In this document: one piece after another, positions 37,064-45,874 of the stretch | Position numbering within the stretch: position 1 is the first letter of the stretch | How the letters are laid out: each line of letters starts with the position of its first letter | Assembly: GCA_025359105.1 (NCBI GenBank) | Contig: JANYHK010000097.1 | Coordinates: 46,556 to 110,555 of the forward strand | Direction of reading: 5' to 3' | Length of the DNA: 64,000 nt | Source: Myxococcales bacterium | Lineage (GTDB): Bacteria; Myxococcota_A; Polyangia; Polyangiales; Polyangiaceae | Notes under the pieces: model-generated | What the model was told of the DNA's origin: nothing | Database searches by the model: none | The model's input: the letters and a program-made list of their open reading frames with translations, nothing else | Position numbers and translations under genes: made by a program

Positions 37064-38215
37064 ATGCGACGCACCTTTCTTGCCGGCTCCTTCGGTCTGT
37101 CCCTCGTCGCCCTCGCGGTCGCGTGCGGCGGCATCCACGATCCGACCATCGGCAGCAGCACCAGCCGCGTCGCCACGATCTCCGGCGCACTGACCGGCAG
37201 CGCCGCCCCCGCGGGCGCGCACGTCGCGCTCGTGTGGCGCGCGGGCAGGGACGGCGGCTACGTGGTCGGCGCCGACGCGCCGATCGTCAACGGTCACTTC
37301 ACGTTGATCCTCGAGACGCCGCCCGACGCTTACTTCACCGACGAGACCGGCAGCTCGGCGACCGTCAGCGCGCCCGGCACCGCCACCCCGCCGTCGGTCG
37401 GCAATGGCGGCGGGCCTGGAGTCCCGAAGTCGTCCGACGACGCTGGCGTCGCCTTCGGCTCCGACGCCTCCGCGGGCGCGCGGTCCATCCACCCGAAGGA
37501 CACCGCCGGCGGTCAGATCGCCCCCGCCTTCACCGTGGCCGTGGCCGGCTTCGTCGTGTACGCGGACGCCAACGGCAACGGCGCGCTCGATCTCGCGGGC
37601 GCCACGGCGACGTCGCCGGACAAGCTCCTCGGCGGCAGCAAGGAGCTCTTCATCGCCGATCTCCGCGGCGGCGGGCTGCTCGACTACGAGAAGCTCCGCG
37701 ACAAGTCGGGCGTCCTCCCCGCCGAGGGATTCAACCTCGTGTGGACGGAGGGACGCTGGCTTCCCCTGAACGAGGTCGAGCTCAAGCTCACGTCGACGAT
37801 GCCGCGCTTGCCCCCCGAGATCTGCTCGAGCAGCTCCCGGCTCGACAACAGCACCAGCAACTCCGGAAGCAGCGGGGTGGACGTTCCTCCCACCACGACG
37901 GGCGTCGGCTCCGGGTGGGTCAACGGGTTCCCGCCGCCGAACGATCCGAAGCTGCACTGCTCTGCGGACGGTCGCAGCTGGAAGTACGACTACACGTGCC
38001 CCACCCCTCCCCCTCCCCCGCCGGAGGGTTTGTGCTCCAGCGACTACGGCTACGCGACCGCGCCTTGTGCTGGCATCGGCGGGGAGTCCCTCTCGAGCGG
38101 CACCCCGGTCCCCACCGGGTGGCCGTGCCCGCTCCTCAAGGGCGATAGCGACGGAGGGGCGTCGGACGCGGGCCCCATCCGGGATGGCGGCAGCGCCGAC
38201 GTCCAGGTGGACTGA
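37064..38215 (+). CDS. Cell-envelope lipoprotein of unknown function
   Basis: A 383-residue lipoprotein (signal with LAVAC at about 17-21) with an N-terminal beta-rich domain (about 35-90, TISGALTGSAAPAGAHVAL, a carboxypeptidase-regulatory-like strand pattern). A Ser/Asp/Gly linker follows, then a middle domain with VAGFVVYADANGNGALDL, a loop of the Ca-binding type (DANGNGALD). The C-terminus is Cys- and Pro-rich. I cannot assign a function. It ends 12 bases before the ECF sigma factor gene, so it may be the first gene of that operon. GGAG lies upstream of the start. Confidence 0.75.
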   Translation: MRRTFLAGSFGLSLVALAVACGGIHDPTIGSSTSRVATISGALTGSAAPAGAHVALVWRAGRDGGYVVGADAPIVNGHFTLILETPPDAYFTDETGSSATVSAPGTATPPSVGNGGGPGVPKSSDDAGVAFGSDASAGARSIHPKDTAGGQIAPAFTVAVAGFVVYADANGNGALDLAGATATSPDKLLGGSKELFIADLRGGGLLDYEKLRDKSGVLPAEGFNLVWTEGRWLPLNEVELKLTSTMPRLPPEICSSSSRLDNSTSNSGSSGVDVPPTTTGVGSGWVNGFPPPNDPKLHCSADGRSWKYDYTCPTPPPPPPEGLCSSDYGYATAPCAGIGGESLSSGTPVPTGWPCPLLKGDSDGGASDAGPIRDGGSADVQVD

Positions 38216-38227
38216 GAACACGAGGTC

Positions 38228-38743
38228 GTGGTCCTTCGCGGTCTGACCGCCAACGAGGTGAGCGAAGTGTATCGCCGCTATGGACCGCTGCTCGAGCGCC
38301 GGTGCCGCCTCCTCTTGCGCGACGACGTGCTCGCCGAGGACGCGCTCCATGAGCTCTGCGCGACGTTGTTGCGTCGCGGAGAGCCGCTGCGCGAGGCGAC
38401 CTCGCCCTACCGCTGGCTCTGCCGCGCGGTGGAGCGAACGAGCCTCGATCTCTTGCGCCGCCGCAAGCGCGTTCGTGAAGCGCTCGCGCTCGACGACGTC
38501 GATGTCCTGGGGCCTGCCCCCGGTGTCGACGTCGACGAGCGGCGCGCGGTCCTCGAGGCGCTCGACGCGCTCGAGCCCGAACAGCAGGTGCTCGCGATCA
38601 TGCTCTTCGTGGACGGAATGACCCAGGCCGAGGCGGCGACAGAGCTCGGCGTCTCGCGCGTGACGGTGAACAAGCGCGCGCAGGAGCTTCGCAGCTCGCT
38701 TCGCCTTCGCCTCGCGGACGTTCCAGAAGAGGCCGCATCATGA
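38228..38743 (+). CDS. ECF-type RNA polymerase sigma factor
   Basis: A 171-residue sigma-70-family protein beginning at a GTG. Region 2 covers about 8-75 (VYRRYGPLLERRCR, AEDALHELCATLL, PYRWLCRAVERTSLDLLRR). Region 4 covers about 112-165 and includes the helix-turn-helix MTQAEAATELGVSRVTVNKR. Domain 3 is missing, as in ECF sigmas. Its stop overlaps the anti-sigma start (ATGA), so the two are produced together. It probably directs transcription of its own operon and of an unknown regulon when the anti-sigma releases it. No autoregulated promoter could be recognised by eye upstream of 38228. Confidence 0.93.
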   Translation: MVLRGLTANEVSEVYRRYGPLLERRCRLLLRDDVLAEDALHELCATLLRRGEPLREATSPYRWLCRAVERTSLDLLRRRKRVREALALDDVDVLGPAPGVDVDERRAVLEALDALEPEQQVLAIMLFVDGMTQAEAATELGVSRVTVNKRAQELRSSLRLRLADVPEEAAS

Positions 38744-39435
38744 CCCACCCCAACGCCCACAAGCTCGAAGCCCTCGCCGCCGGCGAGGAGTCGACGAGCA
38801 CCACGTCCCACGTGGACTCTTGCGACGCGTGCCGGGCCTTCGTCGAGAAGGCGCGCGGACTCTCCTCGCGCTTCTCGATGGACGCCGTCCTCGCCGAGGC
38901 CGGGCGCGCCGAGAAGCGACGGCGCTTCACGCTCGTCATGTCCGCCGCAGCGCCGCTCGCGCTGGCCGCGGCGGCCGTGCTCTGGCTCCGCTCTTCCCCG
39001 CAAACGATGCCGGTCGCCACGACGCCGCCGCCGAGCGCGACGACGGCGCCGAGCGCGCTCGCCCAGAACGATCCCGACACGACGTTCAAGGGGGGACTGC
39101 AGCTCGCCGTGGTCCGCGAGCGCACGGGAGCCCAGGATCGCTTCGTGGCGACGGTGCAGGTCCGGCCGGGCGACCGCCTGCGCATCGAGGTTGCGCTCGA
39201 CCGTTCTCAGGCCATACTCGCCGGCGTGATGGGGGACGACGGGAGCTGGACCGAGCTGATGCCGGAGGCCGTCCGCGACGCGGGCACGCACTTCTCGGAG
39301 AAATCCGTCCGGATCGACGATCACCGCGCCGACGGAATGATCCTCGTTGGCACGCCCGACGCCGTACGCCGCGCGCGAGAGACCAGGCGCACCGATGGCG
39401 TCCGCGCCCTCCACGTCGTATGGGAGAGCCCGTGA
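38740..39435 (+). CDS. Membrane-anchored zinc anti-sigma factor
   Basis: A 231-residue protein with an N-terminal ZAS-like motif HVDSCDAC (H24, C28, C31), the H-x3-C-x2-C core of zinc-binding anti-sigma domains. One membrane span lies at about 62-82 (FTLVMSAAAPLALAAAAVLWL). An extracytoplasmic beta-rich domain follows (about 108-230, LRIEVALDRSQAILAGVMGD). It should hold the co-encoded ECF sigma factor inactive and release it on an envelope signal. It is coupled by four-base overlaps on both sides, to the sigma factor (ATGA) and to the caspase-like protein (GTGA). Which signal the outer domain reads is unknown. Confidence 0.88.
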   Translation: MTHPNAHKLEALAAGEESTSTTSHVDSCDACRAFVEKARGLSSRFSMDAVLAEAGRAEKRRRFTLVMSAAAPLALAAAAVLWLRSSPQTMPVATTPPPSATTAPSALAQNDPDTTFKGGLQLAVVRERTGAQDRFVATVQVRPGDRLRIEVALDRSQAILAGVMGDDGSWTELMPEAVRDAGTHFSEKSVRIDDHRADGMILVGTPDAVRRARETRRTDGVRALHVVWESP

Positions 39436-41000
39436 CCCTTCGCGCGCGCCTCGCGACGTACCTGCTCGCCCCGGTGCTCGCGGCGGCGTGGTGCGGACCT
39501 GCGCGCGCCGAGCCGGTGCGGATCCTCGTCGCGGCGGGCCACAAGATCGGCCTCGCGGCGGAGCACCCCCTCAAGTACGCCGACGCCGACGCCGCACGCG
39601 TGCGCGACGTCATGGTCGCCTACGGCGGCGTCAAGCCCGAGCACACGTTCGTCCTCGCCGAGCCGACGCGCGCGCAGCTCCTGGCGGCGCTCGACAAGGG
39701 CCGCGACCTTGCCATGAAGCACCGCCCCGACGAGGTCACGCTCGTCTTCTATTTCAGCGGCCACGGCGACCGCGAGGCGCTCCACCTCGGCGACGAGCGC
39801 GTGCTCCTCACCGAGATCACCACCAAGCTCGAGCAGGTCCCGGCCTCGCTCCGCATCGCGATCACCGACGCGTGCCGCACGACGCGCGACAAGGGGTTCG
39901 TGCAAGACGAGCCGTTCACGATTTCGACGACGACGAGCACCCAGGCGACGGGCCAGGTGTGGCTGCACGCGTCGAGCGACGGCGAGGCGGCGCAGGAGTC
40001 GGACGAGCTCCGCGGGGCGCTCTTCACGCACGCGTGGCTCAACGGCCTTCGCGGCGCGGCCGACGCGAACAACGACGCGCGCGTGACGCTCGACGAGAGC
40101 TTCGCGTTCGCCTACTCGCAGACGCTCATCCGCTCCGCCAAGAGCAGCGGCGTGATGCAGAAGCCCGAGGCGGTCGTGAACCTCCACGAGCTCTCCCCCG
40201 TCGTCCTGACGCAGACGGCGGCGCGGATGTCGACCTTGTCCCTGCCCGTCTCGAAGGACACGCACTTTCTCGTCTACGCGGGCGCCGCGCGCAGCGTCAT
40301 CTCCGAGCTGTGGGGCTCGCCCGACCGGCGCATCGCGCTCGCGGTGCCTCCCGGCAGCTACGTCGTGCAGCGTCGCCTGGGCGGCACCGGTGGCGCCGCG
40401 CAGGTGTCGCTGGCCGCCGGCGAAGAGCGGAAGCTCGAGGAGCGCGATTTCGCGGCGTCGCCGCTGGACGCGGTCGCATCGAAAGGGGACACCGACGTCG
40501 TCGCTGCGCCCGCCCATCCGTCGCGCCACGAGCTGAGCGCGGGGTACGAAGCGGGCGCCGACACGCGAACCGGGCTCGTCCAGGGGCCGCGTGGCGGGTA
40601 CGCGTATTCGTGGGGCAAGGTCGCGGTGTCCGTCGGCGGAGGGGCCGATCTCGCCGGGCGCACGCTGCCGGACACGACCGAGCACCTCGTCACGGCGTTC
40701 GGACGCGCGGGGCTCGAGGTGCGGTTCCCCTGGGACTCGTCGATGCTCCGCCTCGGCGGCGGCGCGCGCGCGGGGTGGCTGTGGCAGACGCTCGATCCGG
40801 CGCAAGGCAGCGCGTCGCCCACCCACTCGGGCGCGTTCGTCGCCGGCCCCGACGTCCTCGCCGCCTACCGCATGAACCTCGGGGCGCTCCTGTTCGCCGA
40901 GCTCGGCGCGCGCGGAAGCCTGCTCGTGCTCCGCGAGGGCGGACACCTGCGTGCAGTTCCGGGCGCCACAGGCGGCGCATCGCTCGGCGCGCATTTCTGA
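39432..41000 (+). CDS. Exported caspase-like peptidase (C14) with C-terminal barrel-like region
   Basis: A 522-residue protein from the GTG at 39432, overlapping the anti-sigma stop. An ATG at 39420 would add four residues. The signal peptide is at about 1-26. The caspase fold occupies about 28-265 with catalytic H111 in YFSGHGD and C148 in ITDACRTT. The FTHAWLNGL helix (about 198-206) is typical of the family. Residues 211-222 (DANNDARVTLDE) match an EF-hand-like Ca loop with acidic or polar residues at positions 1, 3, 5, 9 and 12. A carbohydrate-binding-like segment (about 265-340) follows. The end (about 358-522) has alternating hydrophobic strands and finishes in Phe, like a small outer-membrane barrel. 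Substrate specificity is not known. Confidence 0.9.
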   Translation: MTLRARLATYLLAPVLAAAWCGPARAEPVRILVAAGHKIGLAAEHPLKYADADAARVRDVMVAYGGVKPEHTFVLAEPTRAQLLAALDKGRDLAMKHRPDEVTLVFYFSGHGDREALHLGDERVLLTEITTKLEQVPASLRIAITDACRTTRDKGFVQDEPFTISTTTSTQATGQVWLHASSDGEAAQESDELRGALFTHAWLNGLRGAADANNDARVTLDESFAFAYSQTLIRSAKSSGVMQKPEAVVNLHELSPVVLTQTAARMSTLSLPVSKDTHFLVYAGAARSVISELWGSPDRRIALAVPPGSYVVQRRLGGTGGAAQVSLAAGEERKLEERDFAASPLDAVASKGDTDVVAAPAHPSRHELSAGYEAGADTRTGLVQGPRGGYAYSWGKVAVSVGGGADLAGRTLPDTTEHLVTAFGRAGLEVRFPWDSSMLRLGGGARAGWLWQTLDPAQGSASPTHSGAFVAGPDVLAAYRMNLGALLFAELGARGSLLVLREGGHLRAVPGATGGASLGAHF

Positions 41001-41034
41001 AGCGGCCATCGCGGCGAGCCTCGGAGATGCGGGG

Positions 41035-41040
41035 TAAGGT
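41035..41040 (+). promoter_or_regulatory. Putative -10 box (TAAGGT) of the aldo-keto-reductase-like gene
   Basis: TAAGGT is followed by six bases (AGGAGC) and the GTG at 41047. AGGAG lies too close to the start for a normal Shine-Dalgarno spacing. A leaderless start at the GTG fits. Confidence 0.4.
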
Positions 41041-41046
41041 AGGAGC

Positions 41047-41904
41047 GTGGACGGCACCCGCATCGCGCTCGCGTCGAGCTACGGGCTGCCGGCGCGCGAG
41101 GTAGAGCGCGCCTTCGAGCGGGGCCTGCGCTTCTTCTTCTGGGGCGCGCTCCGGCGCGCGGACTTCGGCGGCGCGGTGCGACGACTGGCGCGTCGCGGGC
41201 GCGACGGCATGACGCTCGCCATCCAGACCTTCGCGCGATCGCCGTGGATGTTGCGCCCGTCGATCGAGCTCGCGCGGAGGCAGCTCGGGGTCGACGTGAT
41301 CGACGTTCTCGGCCTCGGCTTCTGGAACGTGCCGCCGCCGCGCGCGATCGTGGACGCGGCGCTGCGCTGCAAGCAGCGCGGTCTCGTGCGGTCGCTCGTC
41401 GTCTCGTGCCACGCGCGCCCGACCTTCGAGGCGCTGCTCGCTGAGCCCGCCTACGACGGCGTGATGGCGCGGTACAACGCGGCGCACACGGGCGCGGAGC
41501 GCGAGGTCTTTCCCGCCGCGGTCGCGCGAGGACGGCGCGTGCTCGCATACACGGCCACGCGCTGGGGCACGCTGCTGCGCGAAGGCGCGGCGCCGCCCGG
41601 CGAGGCGCAGCCGCGCGGCGCGGATTGCTACCGGTTCGTCCTGAGCCACCCCGCCGTCACGACCTGCCTCGCCGGGCCCAAGGACGCGGCCGAGCTCGAC
41701 GGCGTCCTCGAGGCGCTCGAGCGCGGGCCGATGCGAGAGGACGAGCTCGCGTGGATGCGCCGCGTCGGCGCCCACGTGAGGGCGCAGAAGGACATGCCCG
41801 CGCCGCCGCGGCCAGCCGCGGTGTGGGACCACGCTCGTGGCATCGCCCGCGAGCTCTGGGAGCGCGGGTTCACCGAGGGCCTGGTGAGTCGCTTCAACAA
41901 GTAA
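41047..41904 (+). CDS. Divergent aldo-keto-reductase-like protein
   Basis: A 285-residue protein whose middle, LARRQLGVDVIDVLGLGFWN and KQRGLVRSLVVSCHARPTFE, then VMARYNAAHTGAE, follows the beta-alpha order of aldo-keto reductases. A late segment, VLSHPAVTTCLAGPKDAAEL, is like the family's end (typically the Gly-x-Arg region). The usual catalytic positions are not obvious. The N-terminal Asp-x-x-x-x-Tyr and the Lys after the third strand are replaced (RFFFWGALRR and MTLAIQTF). It may therefore be a non-enzymatic or altered member. The gene starts at a GTG after a TAAGGT box and probably forms its own unit. Confidence 0.75.
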   Translation: MDGTRIALASSYGLPAREVERAFERGLRFFFWGALRRADFGGAVRRLARRGRDGMTLAIQTFARSPWMLRPSIELARRQLGVDVIDVLGLGFWNVPPPRAIVDAALRCKQRGLVRSLVVSCHARPTFEALLAEPAYDGVMARYNAAHTGAEREVFPAAVARGRRVLAYTATRWGTLLREGAAPPGEAQPRGADCYRFVLSHPAVTTCLAGPKDAAELDGVLEALERGPMREDELAWMRRVGAHVRAQKDMPAPPRPAAVWDHARGIARELWERGFTEGLVSRFNK

Positions 41905-41957
41905 ACGGGGTCGCGCCGCTAAAGCCCCTCCCAACGTGGCCGTTCTCCCTGTCGTCC

Positions 41958-44900
41958 ATGGCTCGCCTCCTGACTGCCCCTATTTTACTGGTCGGCGCTT
42001 CGGCGCTTCTCCTTGGATGCGGAGCCGACGAGCGGCCGGGGATGGCCGGGAGCGGCGATCGGCCCTTCGCCGCCGCGGCCGGTGACACTTGCGGGACCCC
42101 CAACCAAGGGTGTGCGTGCCCGACGGAGGGGGAGGTCGTCCGGTGTGGTGAGGTGGTTCGCCGCTCCGGCGCGTACGTCTCGTGCTCGGAGGGAAAGCGC
42201 CAGTGCGTCAACCTCACGTGGGGCGCGTGCATCGGCGACTCGGTCGCGGCAAAGAGCGTCCGGGCGTCTGGCCTTCACTCGCTCGGTCTCGGCGCACCGC
42301 AGGCCTGCGCCTCGAACCCGTGCGATCCGTATTGCAGCTCCATGACCGACGACGCGTCCGGCCTCGATGCCGGCGCGGGGTTCATGTCGACCGACGCCGG
42401 CCTCACGCTGACGGGCACGAACCCGCCGCAGCTCGCCCACTGCACCGGCGTGGCGATCACACCGAGCGCGCAGACGGTCACGGTCACCTCGATAGCTCCG
42501 ACCATCACGACGAGCCCGGCGAGCGTGGCGTTCACGGCCACCCTGCTCCCCGCCGGTTGCTACACCGCGCCGTTCCAGGTGGGCTGGGACATCGACAAGT
42601 TCGATCGCGCCGTGATGGGCTCGTCGTCGTCGGCCACGACGCTGAAGCTCCTCGATCCCCTCGCGGGCACGATCAACATCGTGGCCTACGTCGGCACGAT
42701 GACGGCCATCGCCGCCGCGACCGTCGTCGTGGCCGCCGACGAGACGGACCTCGCCCCTGCAGGCACGAGCGGGTCCTTCGGCGGCGCGGGCACCGCGGTC
42801 GATGGCGATCTCACCCTCGTCTACCCCTACGACAAGACGGTCTACCCGGTGGCCATCGGCGCGCCGCTCGTTCAGTGGAAGACGAACGGCGTCGCCGCGA
42901 ACGCCGTGAAGGTCGGGCTTCGCTACCCGACGACCGGCGCCCCGGTCTTCCAGTGGTCGGCGATCGTCGCCGAGTCGAGCCCCGCCGCGTTCCAGATTCC
43001 GCAGTACGCGTGGGCCGCGCTCGACGAGATCGCGCGGGGCAACGACGTCACCCTCTACGTTCAGCGCCTCGTCAGCTCTACGTTGCGGCAAGAGAAGAGC
43101 GTCACGATCCACTTCTCGCCGCTGGGCCTGCGTGGACAGATCTTCTACACCGACTACAGCTCCACCGCCGACGTCCGCACCTTCAAGCCGGGCTCTCGCA
43201 ACGCGACCAACGTAAGCGCCTACCCCGCGGGCGCGTCGACGGGCTGCAACAACCCCTGCCACACGGTCTCGTCCAACGGGAAGCGGCTCGTGACGTCCAA
43301 CTGGTACAACCCGTGGGGCGTCTCCAAGATCAACGCCGACGGGACCACGACGGCGATCTCCGCGTCCCCGAGCTCGTCGGCCGGCTGGGATTCGCGTGGC
43401 TTCGCGTACGCGGCGGTCACCGCCGACGGGACGTACGCCCTGCAGACGGCGAACTGGTGGGGCAACACCACCGACTGGTCCGTCGGCGGCGACACCGGCA
43501 ATCACCGACTCGGCACGCCGCTGCAGCTCTGGCAGCTCTCCGACACGCCGGGCACCGCGCCCGTCGAGGTCACGGGCGGCAATTCGTGGGGCCTCGGGAG
43601 CGCGGCGCTCATGGTGCCGAGCTTCTCCCCCGACGGCACGAAGCTCCTGGCGCTCGACGGCGATCGCTCCTACGGCGCGGCGTGGCGCCAGGGCCTGGAC
43701 GTCTGGGACTTCGACGCGACGGCCAAGCAGTTCTCGAACCCGCGCGGCTTCGCCAGTCGCATCGCCGCGAACGAGTACATCCGCTGGCCGGCGTTCGAGA
43801 GCGACTCGCGCAGCGTGATGTTCCAGGCGAACCCGACGAACGCCGACGACTCCAGCTACGGCGGGATGCTCCCTTCCGGCTTCCACACCATCGCGGGCAA
43901 GCTCTACTCCGTCGACTCGCAGACCGCGAACGCGCCGGTCACGCTCGACAACATCAACGTCGGCCTCGGCGGCTCCGACTCCAACCTCAGCTACCAGCCG
44001 ACCATGTTGCCGATCTCCGTCGGCGGGTACCGCTGGGCGGTGTTCACGTCGTCACGGCTCTACGGCAATACGCTCAACAACTCCGGGACCCTCACGACGC
44101 AGCTCTGGGTGTCGGCCATCGACGACCAGGTGAGCGGCGGCATCGATCGCAGCCACCCGCCGTTCTGGCTTCCGGGGCAGACACTCGGTGACAACGGGGG
44201 CAACCGGCACATCAACGAGCGCGGCTTCTGGGTCCTCGACGCGTGCAAGGGCGCGGGGACGACGGCCGCGAGCGCGTGCACGTCGAACGAGGAGTGTTGC
44301 GGTGGCATGGCGTCGCCCGCCACCGCGATCTGCCGCATCGATCAGCCGGCGATCACCGGCTCGAACGATACGGTGTGGGTCGAGGACGCTCTCCCCGCCG
44401 GGGCGACTGCCGCCACGACCAACGAGAGCTGGGCGTGGATCCCGCAGCTACCCGCACCGGCGTTCGGCTCGGCGGCCACCAAGTCGAACACCGCGTCGGG
44501 AGAGCACCAGCACTACTTCTACGGCGCGTCGGCGACCATGCCGGTCGGCGTGGGCGATCGGCTGTACGCGTACGTGTTCCTGGACGCATCGACGCCGCCG
44601 AGCGAGGTCATGCTGCAGTGGCACGACACGACCGGGAGCTGGGAGCACCGCGCCTACTGGGGCGCCAACAGCATCGGCTGGGGCTCGAACGGCACGACGA
44701 GCCGCGCCTACCAGGGAGCGGCGCCGATCACCGGCCAGTGGGTCCGCCTCGAGGTCCCGGCGAGCGCTGTCGGCATGGAAGGGCGCACCGCCGACGGCAT
44801 GGCGTTCACGCTCTACGGCGGTCAGGCGTCGTGGGACCACGCCGGCAAGGTCGTGGGCGGCGCCGACAGCACGTGGGTCGAGGACTCGGTCCCCACCGGC

Positions 44901-45869
44901 GCGACCGCCGCGTCGGACGGCGGCGACTCGTGGAACTGGGTCTCGGCGGTGCCGTCCATTCCGTTCGGACTGTCGGCGCACAAGAGCCAGACCAACGGCG
45001 GCGTTCACCAGCACTACTTCTACGACGCGGCGCAGACGCTCTCGTTCACCGGCGGCGACACCGCGTTCACGTACGTGTGGCTCGACCCGTCCGACACGCC
45101 GACGGAGGTGATGCTGCAGTTCCACGACACGAGCGGGAGCTGGGAGCACCGCGCGTACTGGGGCTCCAACAGCGTCGGCTGGGGTAATGACGGAACGGTC
45201 TCGCGTCACTACATGGGCGCGCTTCCCGCGACGGGTCAGTGGCTGCGGCTCGAGGTGCCCGTCGAGGTGGTCGGCCTGGCAGGAGTGACGATCGACGGCA
45301 TGGCCTTCACGCTGAACGGCGGCGTGGCGGCGTGGGATCACTCGGGCAAAGCGTCGCCGTACGTCCTCTCCAAGCACTGCGCGTCGGTCACGCCGCCGGT
45401 GTGCGCACCGGTGGGGACCTCGTGCCTCGCCGACTCGAACTGCTGCGGGTTCCCGGCCGACAAGTGCATCTCGGGGCTCTGCACCGCGCCCACGCTCCCC
45501 CTCGCCTACGCCGCCGCGACGTACACGCGAGACTACACCATCACGTGCGCCAACTCGACGCAGGTGAAGTGGCGCTTCTTCGACTGGCAGACGCTGACGC
45601 CGGGAGACACGAGGCTCGTCTTCTCCGCCCAGACCGGAAGGACCCCGGCGACGCTCTCTCCTCTCGTGCCCCTCGGGATCGCGCAGGGCGCGCCCGTCAC
45701 CAACTGGTCGGGCGTCGACGTCGATCCTCTGTTCGCCGGGAGCTCGCCGGCCATCGCGTCCGACAACACGATGCGGGTGAGCATCGACTTCTATCCCTCG
45801 TCGGACGGTCAACAGGCGCCGACGCTGGTGGGCTGGCGCGCCTCCTACGACTGCGTTCCGTACAAGTGA
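41958..45869 (+). CDS. Giant lipoprotein with CxxxCH motif and tandem duplicated beta domains
   Basis: A 1303-residue lipoprotein (lipobox LLLGC, about 15-19). The N-terminal Cys-rich module (about 45-130) contains CGTPNQGCACP and CVNLTWGAC. A middle region (about 140-400) resembles Ig-like and beta-propeller-like folds. CNNPCH at 430-435 is a CxxxCH variant of the c-haem motif followed by TVSSNGKRLV. A TolB-like propeller follows (about 440-760, FSPDGTKLLALDGDRSYG). Next come two tandem copies of a 166-residue beta domain (WVEDALPAG..., WVEDSVPTG...) at about 803-968 and 969-1132, and a final Cys-rich part. It is probably surface-located and may bind polysaccharide, but function is unknown. 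The next lipoprotein gene starts five bases after its stop. Confidence 0.85.
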   Translation: MARLLTAPILLVGASALLLGCGADERPGMAGSGDRPFAAAAGDTCGTPNQGCACPTEGEVVRCGEVVRRSGAYVSCSEGKRQCVNLTWGACIGDSVAAKSVRASGLHSLGLGAPQACASNPCDPYCSSMTDDASGLDAGAGFMSTDAGLTLTGTNPPQLAHCTGVAITPSAQTVTVTSIAPTITTSPASVAFTATLLPAGCYTAPFQVGWDIDKFDRAVMGSSSSATTLKLLDPLAGTINIVAYVGTMTAIAAATVVVAADETDLAPAGTSGSFGGAGTAVDGDLTLVYPYDKTVYPVAIGAPLVQWKTNGVAANAVKVGLRYPTTGAPVFQWSAIVAESSPAAFQIPQYAWAALDEIARGNDVTLYVQRLVSSTLRQEKSVTIHFSPLGLRGQIFYTDYSSTADVRTFKPGSRNATNVSAYPAGASTGCNNPCHTVSSNGKRLVTSNWYNPWGVSKINADGTTTAISASPSSSAGWDSRGFAYAAVTADGTYALQTANWWGNTTDWSVGGDTGNHRLGTPLQLWQLSDTPGTAPVEVTGGNSWGLGSAALMVPSFSPDGTKLLALDGDRSYGAAWRQGLDVWDFDATAKQFSNPRGFASRIAANEYIRWPAFESDSRSVMFQANPTNADDSSYGGMLPSGFHTIAGKLYSVDSQTANAPVTLDNINVGLGGSDSNLSYQPTMLPISVGGYRWAVFTSSRLYGNTLNNSGTLTTQLWVSAIDDQVSGGIDRSHPPFWLPGQTLGDNGGNRHINERGFWVLDACKGAGTTAASACTSNEECCGGMASPATAICRIDQPAITGSNDTVWVEDALPAGATAATTNESWAWIPQLPAPAFGSAATKSNTASGEHQHYFYGASATMPVGVGDRLYAYVFLDASTPPSEVMLQWHDTTGSWEHRAYWGANSIGWGSNGTTSRAYQGAAPITGQWVRLEVPASAVGMEGRTADGMAFTLYGGQASWDHAGKVVGGADSTWVEDSVPTGATAASDGGDSWNWVSAVPSIPFGLSAHKSQTNGGVHQHYFYDAAQTLSFTGGDTAFTYVWLDPSDTPTEVMLQFHDTSGSWEHRAYWGSNSVGWGNDGTVSRHYMGALPATGQWLRLEVPVEVVGLAGVTIDGMAFTLNGGVAAWDHSGKASPYVLSKHCASVTPPVCAPVGTSCLADSNCCGFPADKCISGLCTAPTLPLAYAAATYTRDYTITCANSTQVKWRFFDWQTLTPGDTRLVFSAQTGRTPATLSPLVPLGIAQGAPVTNWSGVDVDPLFAGSSPAIASDNTMRVSIDFYPSSDGQQAPTLVGWRASYDCVPYK
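44361..45354 (+). repeat. Tandem duplication, two copies of a 498-base coding unit
   Basis: Copy 1 (about 44361-44858) and copy 2 (about 44859-45354) align end to end. Shared motifs include WVED, QHYFY, EVMLQ-HDT-GSWEHRAYWG and AWDH-GK, each spaced 498 bases apart. The copies have diverged considerably, so the duplication is old. Confidence 0.85.
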
Positions 45870-45874
45870 GGCCC

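Noticed and set aside
39321..41063. Minus-strand open frame (about 580 codons) opposite the caspase-like gene
   Set aside because: The composition is that of a shadow frame. The plus-strand frame has a signal peptide, catalytic motifs and overlapping starts.
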